Origin: Pectobacterium colocasium
Lineage (GTDB): Bacteria > Pseudomonadota > Gammaproteobacteria > Enterobacterales > Enterobacteriaceae
DNA length: 64,000 bases
Direction of reading: 5' to 3'
Assembly (NCBI RefSeq): GCF_020181655.1
Contig: NZ_CP084032.1
Coordinates: 1,426,001 to 1,490,000 of the forward strand
A program made the position numbers and the translations under genes. Of this stretch, positions 52,555-61,221 are shown piece after piece. Position 1 is the stretch's first letter. Every line of letters starts with the position of its first letter. The notes under the pieces are model-generated. The model was not told the origin of the DNA, made no database searches, and saw only the letters and a program-made list of their open reading frames with translations.

Positions 52555-52668
52555 TGACTTTTAATCAATTGGTCGCAGGTTCGAGCCGAGCGAAGCGAGA
52601 CAGCAACGCGTGAGCGTTGACCCCGAAGGGGCGAGGCCAGAGGCCGAGTCATCCTGCACGACCCACCA
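52555..52668 (+). other. Chimeric tRNA-Lys remnant 2 with stem-loop insert
   Basis: 30 bases identical to tRNA-Lys from the anticodon stem to GGTTCGA (52555-52584), then a 66-nt insert (52585-52650), then the tRNA 3' end ATCCTG..CCA (52651-52668). The insert splits the T-loop and contains caacgc-GTGA-gcgttg, cccc-GAA-gggg and ggcc-AGA-ggcc. The acceptor 5' strand and D-arm are missing, so no functional tRNA is made. Confidence 0.75.
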
Positions 52669-52735
52669 TCTCTTAGTAGTTTAATTCCTCATTACACAAT
52701 CATTGCTTCTCTCTTCATCCACATAATGTATATCG

Positions 52736-52854
52736 TGACTTTTAATCAATTGATTGCAGGGCAGGTTCGAGCCGAGCGAAGCGAGACAGCAACGCGTCAG
52801 CGTTGGCCCCGAAGGGGTGAGGCCAGAGGCCGAGTCATCCTGCACGACCCACCA
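52736..52854 (+). other. Chimeric tRNA-Lys remnant 3 with stem-loop insert
   Basis: As remnant 2, with 5 extra bases in the T-arm region and an insert at 52771-52836 (66 nt). Hairpins caacgc-GTCA-gcgttg, cccc-GAA-gggg and ggcc-AGA-ggcc are kept; changes fall mostly in loops or between stems. Confidence 0.75.
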
Positions 52855-53137
52855 TTTCAGTAGTAGAATCCTTCCTCAAATAAATTCACGTTAAAATCAT
52901 CACCATTCCCTACTCATTAAGGCTTTGCGGTATATTAGAATTTTACCCCTCTTGATGGGCGATAGACGGCAGCGTTGTTCATTTCCGTCATAAGCTACAG
53001 AGGCAGCGCTGCGCTGTTTGCCCGCAACTCGGATGATTTAGGCTATATAGCCCGTCAGGAACTGTTTTCTCATCCTATCGAGCGGGAATGGAGTCACTGT
53101 CACAGGGACGCGCCTGTAGCCCTGTTTAGGAAGATAT

Positions 53138-53860
53138 ATGATTGGTCCGTTGATTAATGGTGCTGCTATCTTGATTGGTAGTGGCTTAGGTATTACTTTG
53201 CGTCGCTTTATCCCCCAACGTTTGCAGGATGGCCTTCCGCCAGCGTTTGCGATGGTGTCGATTGCAATGGGTATCACGCTGGTCGTTAAAGTCCAGCAAC
53301 TGCCTGCGGTGGCGCTGGCTATCGTGATTGGTGTTGCGTTAGGCGAGCTGCTCCGCATGGAGTCTGGCGTACAATGGGCTGGCACGATGATTCAGAGAGG
53401 GCTAAACCGCGTTCTGCCTGCACAAGGGCAAGGGCACCGCTTACCGCAGGATGTCTACACCCAGAACTTTACCGCGTTAATCGTCCTGTTTTGTGCCAGC
53501 GGAACGGGCGTGGTCGGTGCGTTGACGGAAGGACTAACCGGTGATTATCAACTGCTGATCATCAAATCTGCTTTGGATATTTTCACCGCGCTGATTTTTT
53601 CCATCACGCTTGGCATTGCTGTGATGTCGATTGCGATACCGCAGATGATTGTCCAGACGCTGTTGTTTTTCTCCGCCAAATTAATTATGCCCTTTATGAC
53701 CGACATCACGATGGGGGATTTTTCTGCCTGTGGCGGTATTATCATGATTGCGGTAGGGCTGAGGATCGCGCAGATCAAATCATTTGCGGTGGTTAACTTC
53801 CTGCCTGCTTTGGTGCTGGTTATTCCTGTCTCTCTCTACTGGCATCGCCTCTTCGCCTAA
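53138..53860 (+). CDS. DUF554 membrane protein (YqgA-like)
   Basis: 240 residues with six or seven hydrophobic helices, typical DUF554: IGPLINGAAILIGSGLGITL, AFAMVSIAMGITLVVK, LIVLFCASGTGVVGALTEGLTGD and CGGIIMIAVGLRIAQIKSFAVVNFLPAL. An AGGAAG site lies before the ATG. Predicted inner-membrane transporter-like protein of unknown substrate. It converges with the next gene, 13 bases apart. Confidence 0.88.
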   Translation: MIGPLINGAAILIGSGLGITLRRFIPQRLQDGLPPAFAMVSIAMGITLVVKVQQLPAVALAIVIGVALGELLRMESGVQWAGTMIQRGLNRVLPAQGQGHRLPQDVYTQNFTALIVLFCASGTGVVGALTEGLTGDYQLLIIKSALDIFTALIFSITLGIAVMSIAIPQMIVQTLLFFSAKLIMPFMTDITMGDFSACGGIIMIAVGLRIAQIKSFAVVNFLPALVLVIPVSLYWHRLFA

Positions 53861-53873
53861 AAGTCATGTCTGA

Positions 53874-54272
53874 TTAGCGGCTGACGATCGAGGGCATGTC
53901 GCCGCTAAAAATTTGTATGACTTCCTGGTCGGTAAGCGGCACATTCTTACTACAGACATAAATATGCTTCCCCTGCGGGCTAATGCTCTTGGCTAGCTCG
54001 ATGTAGCTGGCAAATTCGACCTGGCTGTGCCCGCCTTCATTCATCTCCATGGCATGAATGATGACATTGTGCGAGGAAAACAGGCCAATCAGCCGTTTGG
54101 CTGCCACCTTGCGCGTGAGTCGATCCAATAGCTTCATCGCCGGAATCATCTGCCCAAGCAGCAAGCGTGTGGTGGTAAAAGGTGTTTCTGGTTTCTCCGT
54201 CGCTTCTTGTTGCGTGTCCACATTTCTGACGGTCAGGGTATCGCGATATATTCTGATATAGAGGCTGGCCAT
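53874..54272 (-). CDS. Conserved small protein, function unknown
   Basis: 132 residues, no signal peptide. Start MASLYIRIYRDTLTVRNVDT with AAGGAG upstream; the frame is open 18 codons further without support. Features: FTTTRLLLGQMIPAMKLLDRL, then IIHAMEMNEGGHSQVE and a C-terminal half predicted alpha/beta. It faintly recalls short proteins annotated as rod-shape-determining (MreB-like) in enterobacteria, but I cannot confirm that. Confidence 0.7.
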   Translation of the reverse strand: MASLYIRIYRDTLTVRNVDTQQEATEKPETPFTTTRLLLGQMIPAMKLLDRLTRKVAAKRLIGLFSSHNVIIHAMEMNEGGHSQVEFASYIELAKSISPQGKHIYVCSKNVPLTDQEVIQIFSGDMPSIVSR

Positions 54273-54488
54273 GCCATTTATCTCCTTGTCTCTTTTTCTA
54301 TAAGTCATACCACTCACGCATTTCACATCGGAGTTTTAAGCATATTAAACAAAATGACCGGTTTTTTGGAAAAAACACCGCGACTTTAGGCATGCTTTTC
54401 GGTATTTTGTTTAGGATAAAAAACGCTGATGCTGATGATGAATCAGTATCCGGTGTTACAACCCGAGTTGTCATCGTGGAAATTCATA

Positions 54489-55550
54489 ATGAGCACCCTT
54501 TTTGATAGCAATGAGACCATTTATCCGTTTCCGCCGAAGCCGAAGCCATTATCGGCTGAGGCGAAACAGCACTATCGTAGCAGGATAAAAACACTGCTGC
54601 GGGAAAGAAACGCCGTCATGGTCGCGCACTACTATACCGATCCTGAAATTCAGGCGTTGGCAGAAGAAACCGGCGGTTGCGTGGCGGACTCGCTGGAAAT
54701 GGCGCGATTCGGTAGCACCCATTCGGCATCGACGCTGCTGGTGGCAGGTGTCCGCTTCATGGGGGAAACTGCCAAGATACTCAATCCAGAAAAGACAATT
54801 CTGATGCCTACGTTGGAAGCCGAATGCTCGCTCGATCTCGGCTGTCCCGTCGAGGAGTTCAGCCGTTTTTGCGATGCACACCCAGATCGAACAGTCGTCG
54901 TTTATGCCAATACCTCTGCGGCGGTAAAAGCGCGTGCCGATTGGGTGGTCACGTCCAGTATCGCAGTAGAGTTGATCGAGCATCTGGATAGCCTAGGAGA
55001 AAAAATTATCTGGGCGCCGGATCGTCACTTGGGAAGCTATGTCCAAAAGCAGACAGGGGCGGATGTACTGTGTTGGCAGGGCGCGTGCATTGTGCATGAC
55101 GAATTTAAAACGCAGGCGCTGAAGCGCATGAAGGTTCTGTACCCGAATGCGGCCATTTTGGTTCATCCAGAATCGCCGCAGAGCGTGGTAGAGATGGCTG
55201 ACGCCGTTGGGTCGACCAGCCAGCTGATTCAGGCGGCGAAAACGCTACCGCAGCGCGAACTGATTGTGGCGACTGACCGCGGCATTTTCTACAAGATGCA
55301 GCAGGCTTGCCCGGAGAAAACGTTGCTGGAAGCGCCGACAGCGGGTGAAGGGGCAACCTGCCGCAGCTGCGCCCACTGCCCGTGGATGGCGATGAATGGG
55401 CTGGAAGCGATTGCTAACGGCCTGGAACAAGGCGGCAATGCCCATGAGATTCATGTTGATGCCGCCCTGCGAGAAGGCGCATTAATCCCTCTGAATCGCA
55501 TGCTGGATTTTGCGGCTTCACTAAAATTGCGTGTGAAAGGAAATGCCTGA
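54489..55550 (+). CDS. nadA: Quinolinate synthase
   Basis: [4Fe-4S] enzyme that condenses iminoaspartate and dihydroxyacetone phosphate to quinolinate in NAD biosynthesis. 353 residues (E. coli 347). Conserved [23 protein letters not shown], the cluster Cys in [36 protein letters not shown], and the C-terminal [14 protein letters not shown] with clustered cysteines. The start [18 protein letters not shown] aligns with E. coli; the frame is open 20 codons upstream. A half-match to a NadR-type TGTTTA element lies at 54408-54413. pnuC follows. Confidence 0.97.
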   Translation: MSTLFDSNETIYPFPPKPKPLSAEAKQHYRSRIKTLLRERNAVMVAHYYTDPEIQALAEETGGCVADSLEMARFGSTHSASTLLVAGVRFMGETAKILNPEKTILMPTLEAECSLDLGCPVEEFSRFCDAHPDRTVVVYANTSAAVKARADWVVTSSIAVELIEHLDSLGEKIIWAPDRHLGSYVQKQTGADVLCWQGACIVHDEFKTQALKRMKVLYPNAAILVHPESPQSVVEMADAVGSTSQLIQAAKTLPQRELIVATDRGIFYKMQQACPEKTLLEAPTAGEGATCRSCAHCPWMAMNGLEAIANGLEQGGNAHEIHVDAALREGALIPLNRMLDFAASLKLRVKGNA

Positions 55551-55571
55551 CGGCGAATCAGAGCCTCTTGA

Positions 55572-55698
55572 TATGCCTTAAATAATTCGAGTTGCGTGAA
55601 GGCGGCAACCGAGCGAATCCCCAGGAGCTTACACAGGTAAGTGACTGGGGTGAGTAAGGGCAGCCAACACACAAGCAGCTTGAAGTATGACGGGCATA
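55572..55698 (+). repeat. MITE-like intergenic repeat between nadA and pnuC
   Basis: About 127 bases with terminal tatgcc / ggcata and imperfectly matching longer ends. Inside are ggcggcaaccgagcgaatcc and an internal palindromic part (cccaggagcttacacaggta with gtgactgggg). Its right end recurs at 20913-20948. It looks like a genus-wide non-coding repeat; no ORF. Confidence 0.6.
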
Positions 55699-55733
55699 GA
55701 CATTTCTTACAATAATTGAGACAGGGTGGTGAG

Positions 55734-56459
55734 ATGGATTTTTTTAGTACCAGTAATATTTTAATTCATATTCCTTTGGGGGAAGGGGGATACGATCTTT
55801 CCTGGATTGAGGCGATTGGTACGTTGTTTGGCCTGTTGTGTATTTGGTTCGCGAGTCAGGAAAAAACCATCAACTATCTGTTTGGGTTGATTAACGTCAC
55901 GCTGTTTGCCGTGATCTTTTTTCAGATTCAGCTTTACGCCAGCCTGTTGCTGCAAATCTTCTTCTTTGCCGCCAATATTTATGGTTGGTATGCCTGGACG
56001 CGCAAGACGGATTCGCAGGAAGTGGAGCTACGCATCCGCTGGCTGCCGATGCAGAAGCTGATTGGCTGGTCGGTGGCCTGTATTGTCGCGATTGGCTTGA
56101 TGACGTTCTACATTGATGCGGTATTCGCTGTGCTGACGCGCATTGCTGTTTCCGGGATGCAGGGGCTAGGGTTGTCTGTGCAGATGCCGAACCTTCAGCC
56201 GGATGCGTTCCCATTCTGGGATTCCACCATGATGGTACTATCGATCGTAGCGATGATCCTGATGACGCGTAAATACGTCGAAAACTGGCTGCTGTGGGTA
56301 GTGATTGATGTGATAAGCGTGGTGATTTTTGCTTATCAGGGCGTCTACGCGATGGCGGTGGAGTACGCGATCCTGACGCTGATCGCCCTGAATGGTTCCT
56401 GGCTATGGATTAAGAGCGCACAGGAAAACCGCGTCAGTACGGTTTCACAAGGCGCGTAA
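55734..56459 (+). CDS. pnuC: Nicotinamide riboside transporter PnuC
   Basis: 241 residues, seven-helix membrane facilitator for nicotinamide riboside. Typical MDFFSTSNILIHIPLGEGG, YDLSWIEAIGTLFGLLCIW, FFFAANIYGWYAW, QPDAFPFWDSTMMVLSIVA and RKYVENWLLWVVIDV. The ATG follows GGTGGTGAG. Paired with nadA, as in E. coli, joining NAD synthesis with precursor uptake; the repeat lies in between. Confidence 0.96.
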   Translation: MDFFSTSNILIHIPLGEGGYDLSWIEAIGTLFGLLCIWFASQEKTINYLFGLINVTLFAVIFFQIQLYASLLLQIFFFAANIYGWYAWTRKTDSQEVELRIRWLPMQKLIGWSVACIVAIGLMTFYIDAVFAVLTRIAVSGMQGLGLSVQMPNLQPDAFPFWDSTMMVLSIVAMILMTRKYVENWLLWVVIDVISVVIFAYQGVYAMAVEYAILTLIALNGSWLWIKSAQENRVSTVSQGA

Positions 56460-56466
56460 TCCAACT

Positions 56467-57432
56467 TTAATGCTTGTGGTGGTGACCCTCTACCTCATGA
56501 TTTTCACCATTATGAATAGCCGAATGATGGCTTTCCTGATGGTGGAAATCGCAGTGGTCATCATCACAGCGTTGATATTCCATCTGCACCGTCGCATGTC
56601 CAATCTGGTAGTTTTTCAGTAAATATTCCTGAATACGTCTTAATAACGCATCGTGATCGTGCGGGGGAACCACCTGCGCATGCAGCGTCATCATCGGTTT
56701 TTCGCCAACCTGCCATAAATGAACATGATGGATATTTCTGACTTCGGGAATATTCAGCGTCAGATCTTTCTGCAAAACCTCAACGCTAAGTTGGGTGGGA
56801 GTGCCTTCCAACAGTTCGTGAATGCTCTCTTTCAATAACGCCCAGGCACTGCGCAGCACCAGACATGACACCAAAACAGAGAGAATCGGATCGATAGGCG
56901 TCCAGTTGGTATAAAGGATAATAACGGCTGCGACAATCGCGCCGACAGAACCGAGCAGATCGCCCAACACGTGCAGGGCTGCCGCACGGACGTTAATGTT
57001 TTTCCCTTCGTTGCCGTGGTGTAACAGCCAAAACGCCACGATGTTTGCCAGCAATCCGGCAACGGCGACAAGCAACATGGGGATGCCTGCAACAGGCTGA
57101 GGCTCATAGAAACGTTGGATAGCTTCCCAGAAGATGAACGCGGTAATCAGTATTAGCGTTAGCGCGTTTACAAACGCGGCGAGGGTCGTGAGCCGTAAAT
57201 AGCCGAAGGTATGGCGCGCATTGGGTTTACGTTGTGCGAAACGCACGGCGACAAGTGCGACAAACAGCGCGGCGGCGTCTGTCAGCATATGACCTGCATC
57301 CGCAAGCAGAGCGAGGGAGCCGGATAGCAGGCCACCAATGACTTCTGCCACCATAAACGTGGCGGTAATGATAAATGCGGCCAGCAGACGTTTACTGTTA
57401 CCTGATTCCGTGTGGCTGTGGTTATGTGCCAT
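56467..57432 (-). CDS. zitB: Zinc transporter ZitB (cation diffusion facilitator)
   Basis: 321 residues (E. coli 313). Six membrane helices; the transport-site His and Asp residues are in [13 protein letters not shown] and [15 protein letters not shown]. The cytosolic C-terminal domain includes [22 protein letters not shown], and the tail is very His-rich ([18 protein letters not shown]). Proton-driven zinc export. Divergent from aroG across 294 bases, converges on pnuC 7 bases away. Confidence 0.95.
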   Translation of the reverse strand: MAHNHSHTESGNSKRLLAAFIITATFMVAEVIGGLLSGSLALLADAGHMLTDAAALFVALVAVRFAQRKPNARHTFGYLRLTTLAAFVNALTLILITAFIFWEAIQRFYEPQPVAGIPMLLVAVAGLLANIVAFWLLHHGNEGKNINVRAAALHVLGDLLGSVGAIVAAVIILYTNWTPIDPILSVLVSCLVLRSAWALLKESIHELLEGTPTQLSVEVLQKDLTLNIPEVRNIHHVHLWQVGEKPMMTLHAQVVPPHDHDALLRRIQEYLLKNYQIGHATVQMEYQRCDDDHCDFHHQESHHSAIHNGENHEVEGHHHKH

Positions 57433-57726
57433 AGATCACCCTGAGTTGCGGTTTTATTCCACTTTACTGAAACCCGTAGAGAAAACCTATCCTGCGTTTC
57501 ACCGAACTGTCGATTGAGGTATTTTCTGGTGAAAATAGGACGGATAGGGCATCTGAGAGCATTTGATCGCGTAAATCCCGTTGATTTCAGCGTCCTGATA
57601 ACACCAGCTTGACATATAATAATCAATCTTCAATATGAAACATCCCGTTTCTCAGGCTACCTGCACGGGCGGGATGGCGCGTATTGGATGGGTTAACATA
57701 CCGTTTCGGAACCGATGGATTTATTT

Positions 57727-58782
57727 ATGAATTACCAAAATGATGATTTAAGAATTAAAGAGATTAATGAACTTTTGCCGCCGGTTGCTTTGTTAGAAAA
57801 GTTTCCAGCCACGGAGAAGGCAGCGGAAACGGTATCGTTCGCACGTACTGCCATCCATAAAATTCTTAACGGCAATGACGATCGCCTGCTGGTGGTGATT
57901 GGTCCTTGCTCGATTCACGACACAAAAGCGGCAAAAGAGTACGCTGCGCGTCTGCTAACGCTGCGTGATGAGCTGAGCGCCGATCTGGAAGTCGTGATGC
58001 GGGTTTATTTTGAAAAACCTCGCACCACAATTGGCTGGAAAGGGCTAATCAACGATCCGCACATGGACAACAGCTTCCAGATCAATGACGGATTGCGCAT
58101 TGCGCGCCAGCTGTTGCTGGAAATTAACGATACCGGTTTGCCGGCTGCGGGTGAATTCCTGGATATGATCACCCCGCAATACCTGGCGGATTTGATGAGC
58201 TGGGGCGCAATCGGGGCTCGTACAACAGAATCTCAGGTACACCGTGAACTGGCCTCTGGCCTGTCATGTCCTGTTGGTTTTAAAAATGGCACCGACGGTA
58301 CCATCAAGGTTGCGATTGACGCGATTAACGCCGCCAGCGCACCGCACTGCTTCTTGTCTGTGACCAAATGGGGTCATTCGGCTATCGTGAACACCAGCGG
58401 TAACAACGATTGCCACATCATTTTGCGCGGCGGAAAAACGCCAAACTACAGCGCTGAGCACGTGAAAGACGTAAAAATTGGTCTGGAAAAAGCGGGTCTG
58501 ACACCGCAGGTCATGATCGATTTCAGCCATGCTAACAGCAGCAAGCAGTTTAAAAAGCAGATGGATGTCTGTACTGACGTCAGTGGGCAGATCGCTCAGG
58601 GCGACAAAGCGATTATGGGCGTGATGGTGGAAAGCCATCTGGTTGAAGGTAACCAGAGTCTGGAAAGTGGTGAACCGCTGGTTTATGGCCGCAGCGTGAC
58701 CGATGCGTGTATTGGCTGGGAAGATACGGAATCCCTGCTGCGTCAGTTAGCGTCTGCCGTACGCGAACGCCGCAGTAAATAA
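57727..58782 (+). CDS. aroG: 3-deoxy-7-phosphoheptulonate synthase (DAHP synthase)
   Basis: First enzyme of the shikimate pathway, 351 residues (E. coli AroG 350). N-terminal regulatory MNYQNDDLRIKEINELLPP; active-site VIGPCSIHD, RVYFEKPRTTIGWKG, GARTTESQVHRELASGLS, GFKNGTDGT and MIDFSHANSSKQ. Closest to the Phe-sensitive AroG, by N-terminus and position; I cannot prove the effector. Started at MNYQ as in E. coli; an ATG four codons earlier is possible. A TTGACA box at 57611-57616 may be part of the promoter. Confidence 0.96.
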   Translation: MNYQNDDLRIKEINELLPPVALLEKFPATEKAAETVSFARTAIHKILNGNDDRLLVVIGPCSIHDTKAAKEYAARLLTLRDELSADLEVVMRVYFEKPRTTIGWKGLINDPHMDNSFQINDGLRIARQLLLEINDTGLPAAGEFLDMITPQYLADLMSWGAIGARTTESQVHRELASGLSCPVGFKNGTDGTIKVAIDAINAASAPHCFLSVTKWGHSAIVNTSGNNDCHIILRGGKTPNYSAEHVKDVKIGLEKAGLTPQVMIDFSHANSSKQFKKQMDVCTDVSGQIAQGDKAIMGVMVESHLVEGNQSLESGEPLVYGRSVTDACIGWEDTESLLRQLASAVRERRSK

Positions 58783-59181
58783 CACTTGAATGGCGAGCAG
58801 GAAGCTCGCCATAAAAATCCGGTACAGGCATTGAGGAATTCTCACAAATCTGGCGCAATAAATTAGAACCCTACTTTATTTGTTAGGTTCTGACCAGATT
58901 GGTAACAACAACGTCCAGCGTTATTCGTTTTAAAACCAGTGGGAGTGTCTCAGGATATTCTCAACACCTGTCAGATATAGAAGCACACCGCGTGCTTTCA
59001 CCGTGTTAGCCTATTGAATTCTAAAAGAAAATTATCGTAATTTGGTAGAATAGAGCGGAACGCGGTTTGTCTTTTTTTATCTATTGATAATCAATGAGTT
59101 ATAGATATGTACCGGTGTGGAAAAATCGGTAGGATTCTTTATTCTGGAAAAAATGTTATAAAACAAATCTCTATATTTAGA
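58783..59181 (+). other. aroG downstream region and CRISPR leader
   Basis: A hairpin tggcgagc / gctcgcca (58791-58811) just after aroG may end its transcript, though no T-run follows. From about 59040 the sequence is AT-rich and leads into the first CRISPR repeat with ctatatttaga, as in type I-E leaders. An exact IHF consensus match (AATCAATGAGTTA) is at 59089-59101, about 80 bases before the first repeat. No cas gene. Confidence 0.65.
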
Positions 59182-60004
59182 GTGTTCCCCGCACACGCGG
59201 GGATAAACCGAAACTGGTGAGTTGGTGATGGAGGATAGAAAAGTGTTCCCCGCACACGCGGGGATAAACCTCCAACCCTGCGACGTTTCGTACAAATATC
59301 GGCGTGTTCCCCGCACACGCGGGGATAAACCGATTAACCACATCATCAATAAATTCGCCGTAGGGTGTTCCCCGCACACGCGGGGATAAACCGGAATTTG
59401 AACGGCTCGTAAAAGAAATGATCCGGTGTTCCCCGCACACGCGGGGATAAACCGTTTTCGGGATTCCGTTGTTTGCCACGCAGCGTGTGTTCCCCGCACA
59501 CGCGGGGATAAACCGTACCTAGAACAGATTGGCGATGAGGTTATGCGGTGTTCCCCGCACACGCGGGGATAAACCTCCCCAACATCGATGATCTGCCGGA
59601 CATGCAGGGTGTTCCCCGCACACGCGGGGATAAACCGATGAAAACGGTGATGGATTACCGGAAACTGCGGTGTTCCCCGCACACGCGGGGATAAACCGGA
59701 CTTCGTTCCATTCCGTTCTGGAGAGTCTGGCGTGTTCCCCGCACACGCGGGGATAAACCGAACACACTCAATGATTTGAACAATCACCTGTTGTGTTCCC
59801 CGCACACGCGGGGATAAACCGCAGACGTAAGCGGCTATTCCGTTAAATACGCTGTGTTCCCCGCACACGCGGGGATAAGCCGTTCAACAGCTTTTTAATT
59901 TTCTGTAGGTGTTTGTGTTCCCCGCACACGCGGGGATAAACCGGTTCAGCCAACGCTCGAAATCTCGTTTCAGGGGTGTTCCCCGCACACGCGGGGATAA
60001 ACCA
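59182..60004 (+). CRISPR. Type I-E-like CRISPR array, 14 repeats and 13 spacers
   Basis: Repeat GTGTTCCCCGCACACGCGG followed by GGATAAACCG, 29 bases, with a CCCCGC / GCGGGG hairpin like the E. coli type I-E repeat. Repeat starts: 59182, 59243, 59304, 59365, 59426, 59487, 59548, 59609, 59670, 59732, 59793, 59854, 59915 and 59976. Spacers are 32 bases, except the ninth (59699-59731) of 33. Repeat 12 has a substitution (ataagccg), and repeats 2 and 7 end in T and the last one in A. Leader and first repeat are on the left by the AT-rich flank and by the end variant at the right. No cas genes are visible on either side. Confidence 0.97.
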
Positions 60005-60331
60005 CTCCAGCTAACAGGAATTACATACCATCAACGGTGCGGGTCAGTAATGCTGTAATAGTATGAAAAATAGTGGATATATCTGCGGTGCAGAAAGGTA
60101 TTTACTCTGCAGGTGGCTGATGCGTTTTATCTTGTTTTTTATCGGTACAGTTTCGGGAAGGTATTGTTCGATACGGGCTAAGGTGAGCGATACGTTACAC
60201 GTTAAAGCTGTGTTCGCGTCGAGAAGGGTATTCTGTCGAAAGTATATGGTATAACGCTATGTCTGTCTTTTTTACCCGGTCATTACTGAAGAGTTCCAGT
60301 AATGACCGGGCTTTTCTCATTCGGGGCTAAA
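60005..60331. other. Region between CRISPR array and gpmA
   Basis: 327 bases with no credible gene or further CRISPR repeat. It contains the long inverted repeat at 60275-60310. Confidence 0.6.
60275..60310 (-). terminator. Strong hairpin downstream of gpmA
   Basis: Perfect 14-bp stem cccggtcattactg / cagtaatgaccggg with an 8-nt loop, 22 bases after the gpmA stop. On the minus strand no U-tract follows (it runs into A), so it may stabilise the 3' end rather than terminate by itself. Confidence 0.55.
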
Positions 60332-61084
60332 TTACTTCGCTTTACCCTGATTCGCTACTGCGGCAGCTTTTGCAGCGATTTCGTCTGCGTTGCCCAGGTA
60401 GTAACGTTTAATTGGTTTGAAGTTCTCGTCGAACTCATATACCAACGGCACGCCAGTTGGGATATTCAGTTCCAGAATTTCGTCTTCGCCCATGTTGTCC
60501 AGGTATTTCACCAGTGCACGCAGTGAGTTACCGTGAGCCGCGATGATGACGCGCTCGCCGCTCTTAATGCGTGGCAGGATGGTTTCATTCCAGTAAGGCA
60601 CAACACGTTCGATGGTCAGCGCCAGGCTTTCAGTCAGTGGCAGCTCTTTGTCGCTCAGAGATGCATAACGTGGATCGTGGCCTGGGAAACGTTCGTCATC
60701 ACGCGTCAACTCTGGTGGCGTAATCGCAAAACCACGGCGCCATTGTTTAACCTGCTCGTCACCGTATTTTTCAGCGGTTTCGGCTTTGTTCAGACCCTGC
60801 AGCGCACCGTAGTGGCGCTCATTCAGTTTCCAGGATTTTTCCACTGGCAACCAGGCTTGATCCAGCTCGTCCAGTACGTTCCACAGTGTGTGAATGGCAC
60901 GTTTCAGCACGGAGGTATACGCGAAATCAAAGGCAAAACCTTCGTCTTTCAGCAGCTGACCTGCGGCTTTGGCTTCTGAACGGCCTTTGTCGGACAGATC
61001 GACATCGTACCAGCCTGTGAAGCGGTTTTCATTGTTCCACTGGCTCTCACCGTGTCTTACCAGTACCAGCTTAGTTACAGCCAT
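60332..61084 (-). CDS. gpmA: 2,3-bisphosphoglycerate-dependent phosphoglycerate mutase
   Basis: Glycolytic interconversion of 3- and 2-phosphoglycerate, 250 residues as in E. coli. Phospho-His11 in [47 protein letters not shown] and the second catalytic His in [14 protein letters not shown]. The ATG giving [12 protein letters not shown] has AAGGAG upstream; the frame is open 25 codons further without support. Confidence 0.97.
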   Translation of the reverse strand: MAVTKLVLVRHGESQWNNENRFTGWYDVDLSDKGRSEAKAAGQLLKDEGFAFDFAYTSVLKRAIHTLWNVLDELDQAWLPVEKSWKLNERHYGALQGLNKAETAEKYGDEQVKQWRRGFAITPPELTRDDERFPGHDPRYASLSDKELPLTESLALTIERVVPYWNETILPRIKSGERVIIAAHGNSLRALVKYLDNMGEDEILELNIPTGVPLVYEFDENFKPIKRYYLGNADEIAAKAAAVANQGKAK

Positions 61085-61221
61085 AGCTAAACTCCTTCCT
61101 ATCCTAAGATTTCTGTGATAACTGATTTCATTATAGGGGCGGAGAACGGTTATCGGCAATCGATAGTCGATGGCAAGCGTGATTTATCCGCAGGTTATTT
61201 GCGTAAAATCACGCTCTGGCT

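Larger units (their letters stand above)
52488..52854 (+). repeat. Tandem duplication of about 181 bp containing tRNA-Lys remnants
   Basis: Unit 1 (52488-52668, 181 bases) and unit 2 (52669-52854, 186 bases) are nearly identical. Each has an AT-rich spacer starting tctcttagtagtttaattcc, a tRNA-Lys anticodon-to-T-loop fragment, a 66-nt stem-loop insert and the tRNA 3' end with CCA. Differences are a few substitutions and 5 extra bases near the T-arm in unit 2. Confidence 0.85.

Noticed and set aside
52143..52854. Counting the three extra CCA-ending segments as additional tRNA-Lys genes
   Set aside because: They lack the 5' acceptor strand and D-arm and carry 66-70 nt inserts, so they cannot fold as tRNAs.
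54400..54420. A NadR operator upstream of nadA
   Set aside because: Only the left TGTTTA half fits; the right half TAAACA is not present at the needed spacing.
59077..59868. A 263-residue minus-strand open frame and smaller ones in other frames with repeated VYPRVCGEH and FIPACAGNT motifs
   Set aside because: These are translations of the CRISPR repeats; the periodic motif follows the 61-base repeat unit and there is no ribosome site.
60063..60254. A 63-residue plus-strand frame between CRISPR and gpmA
   Set aside because: No ribosome site, unusual composition and no recognisable features.
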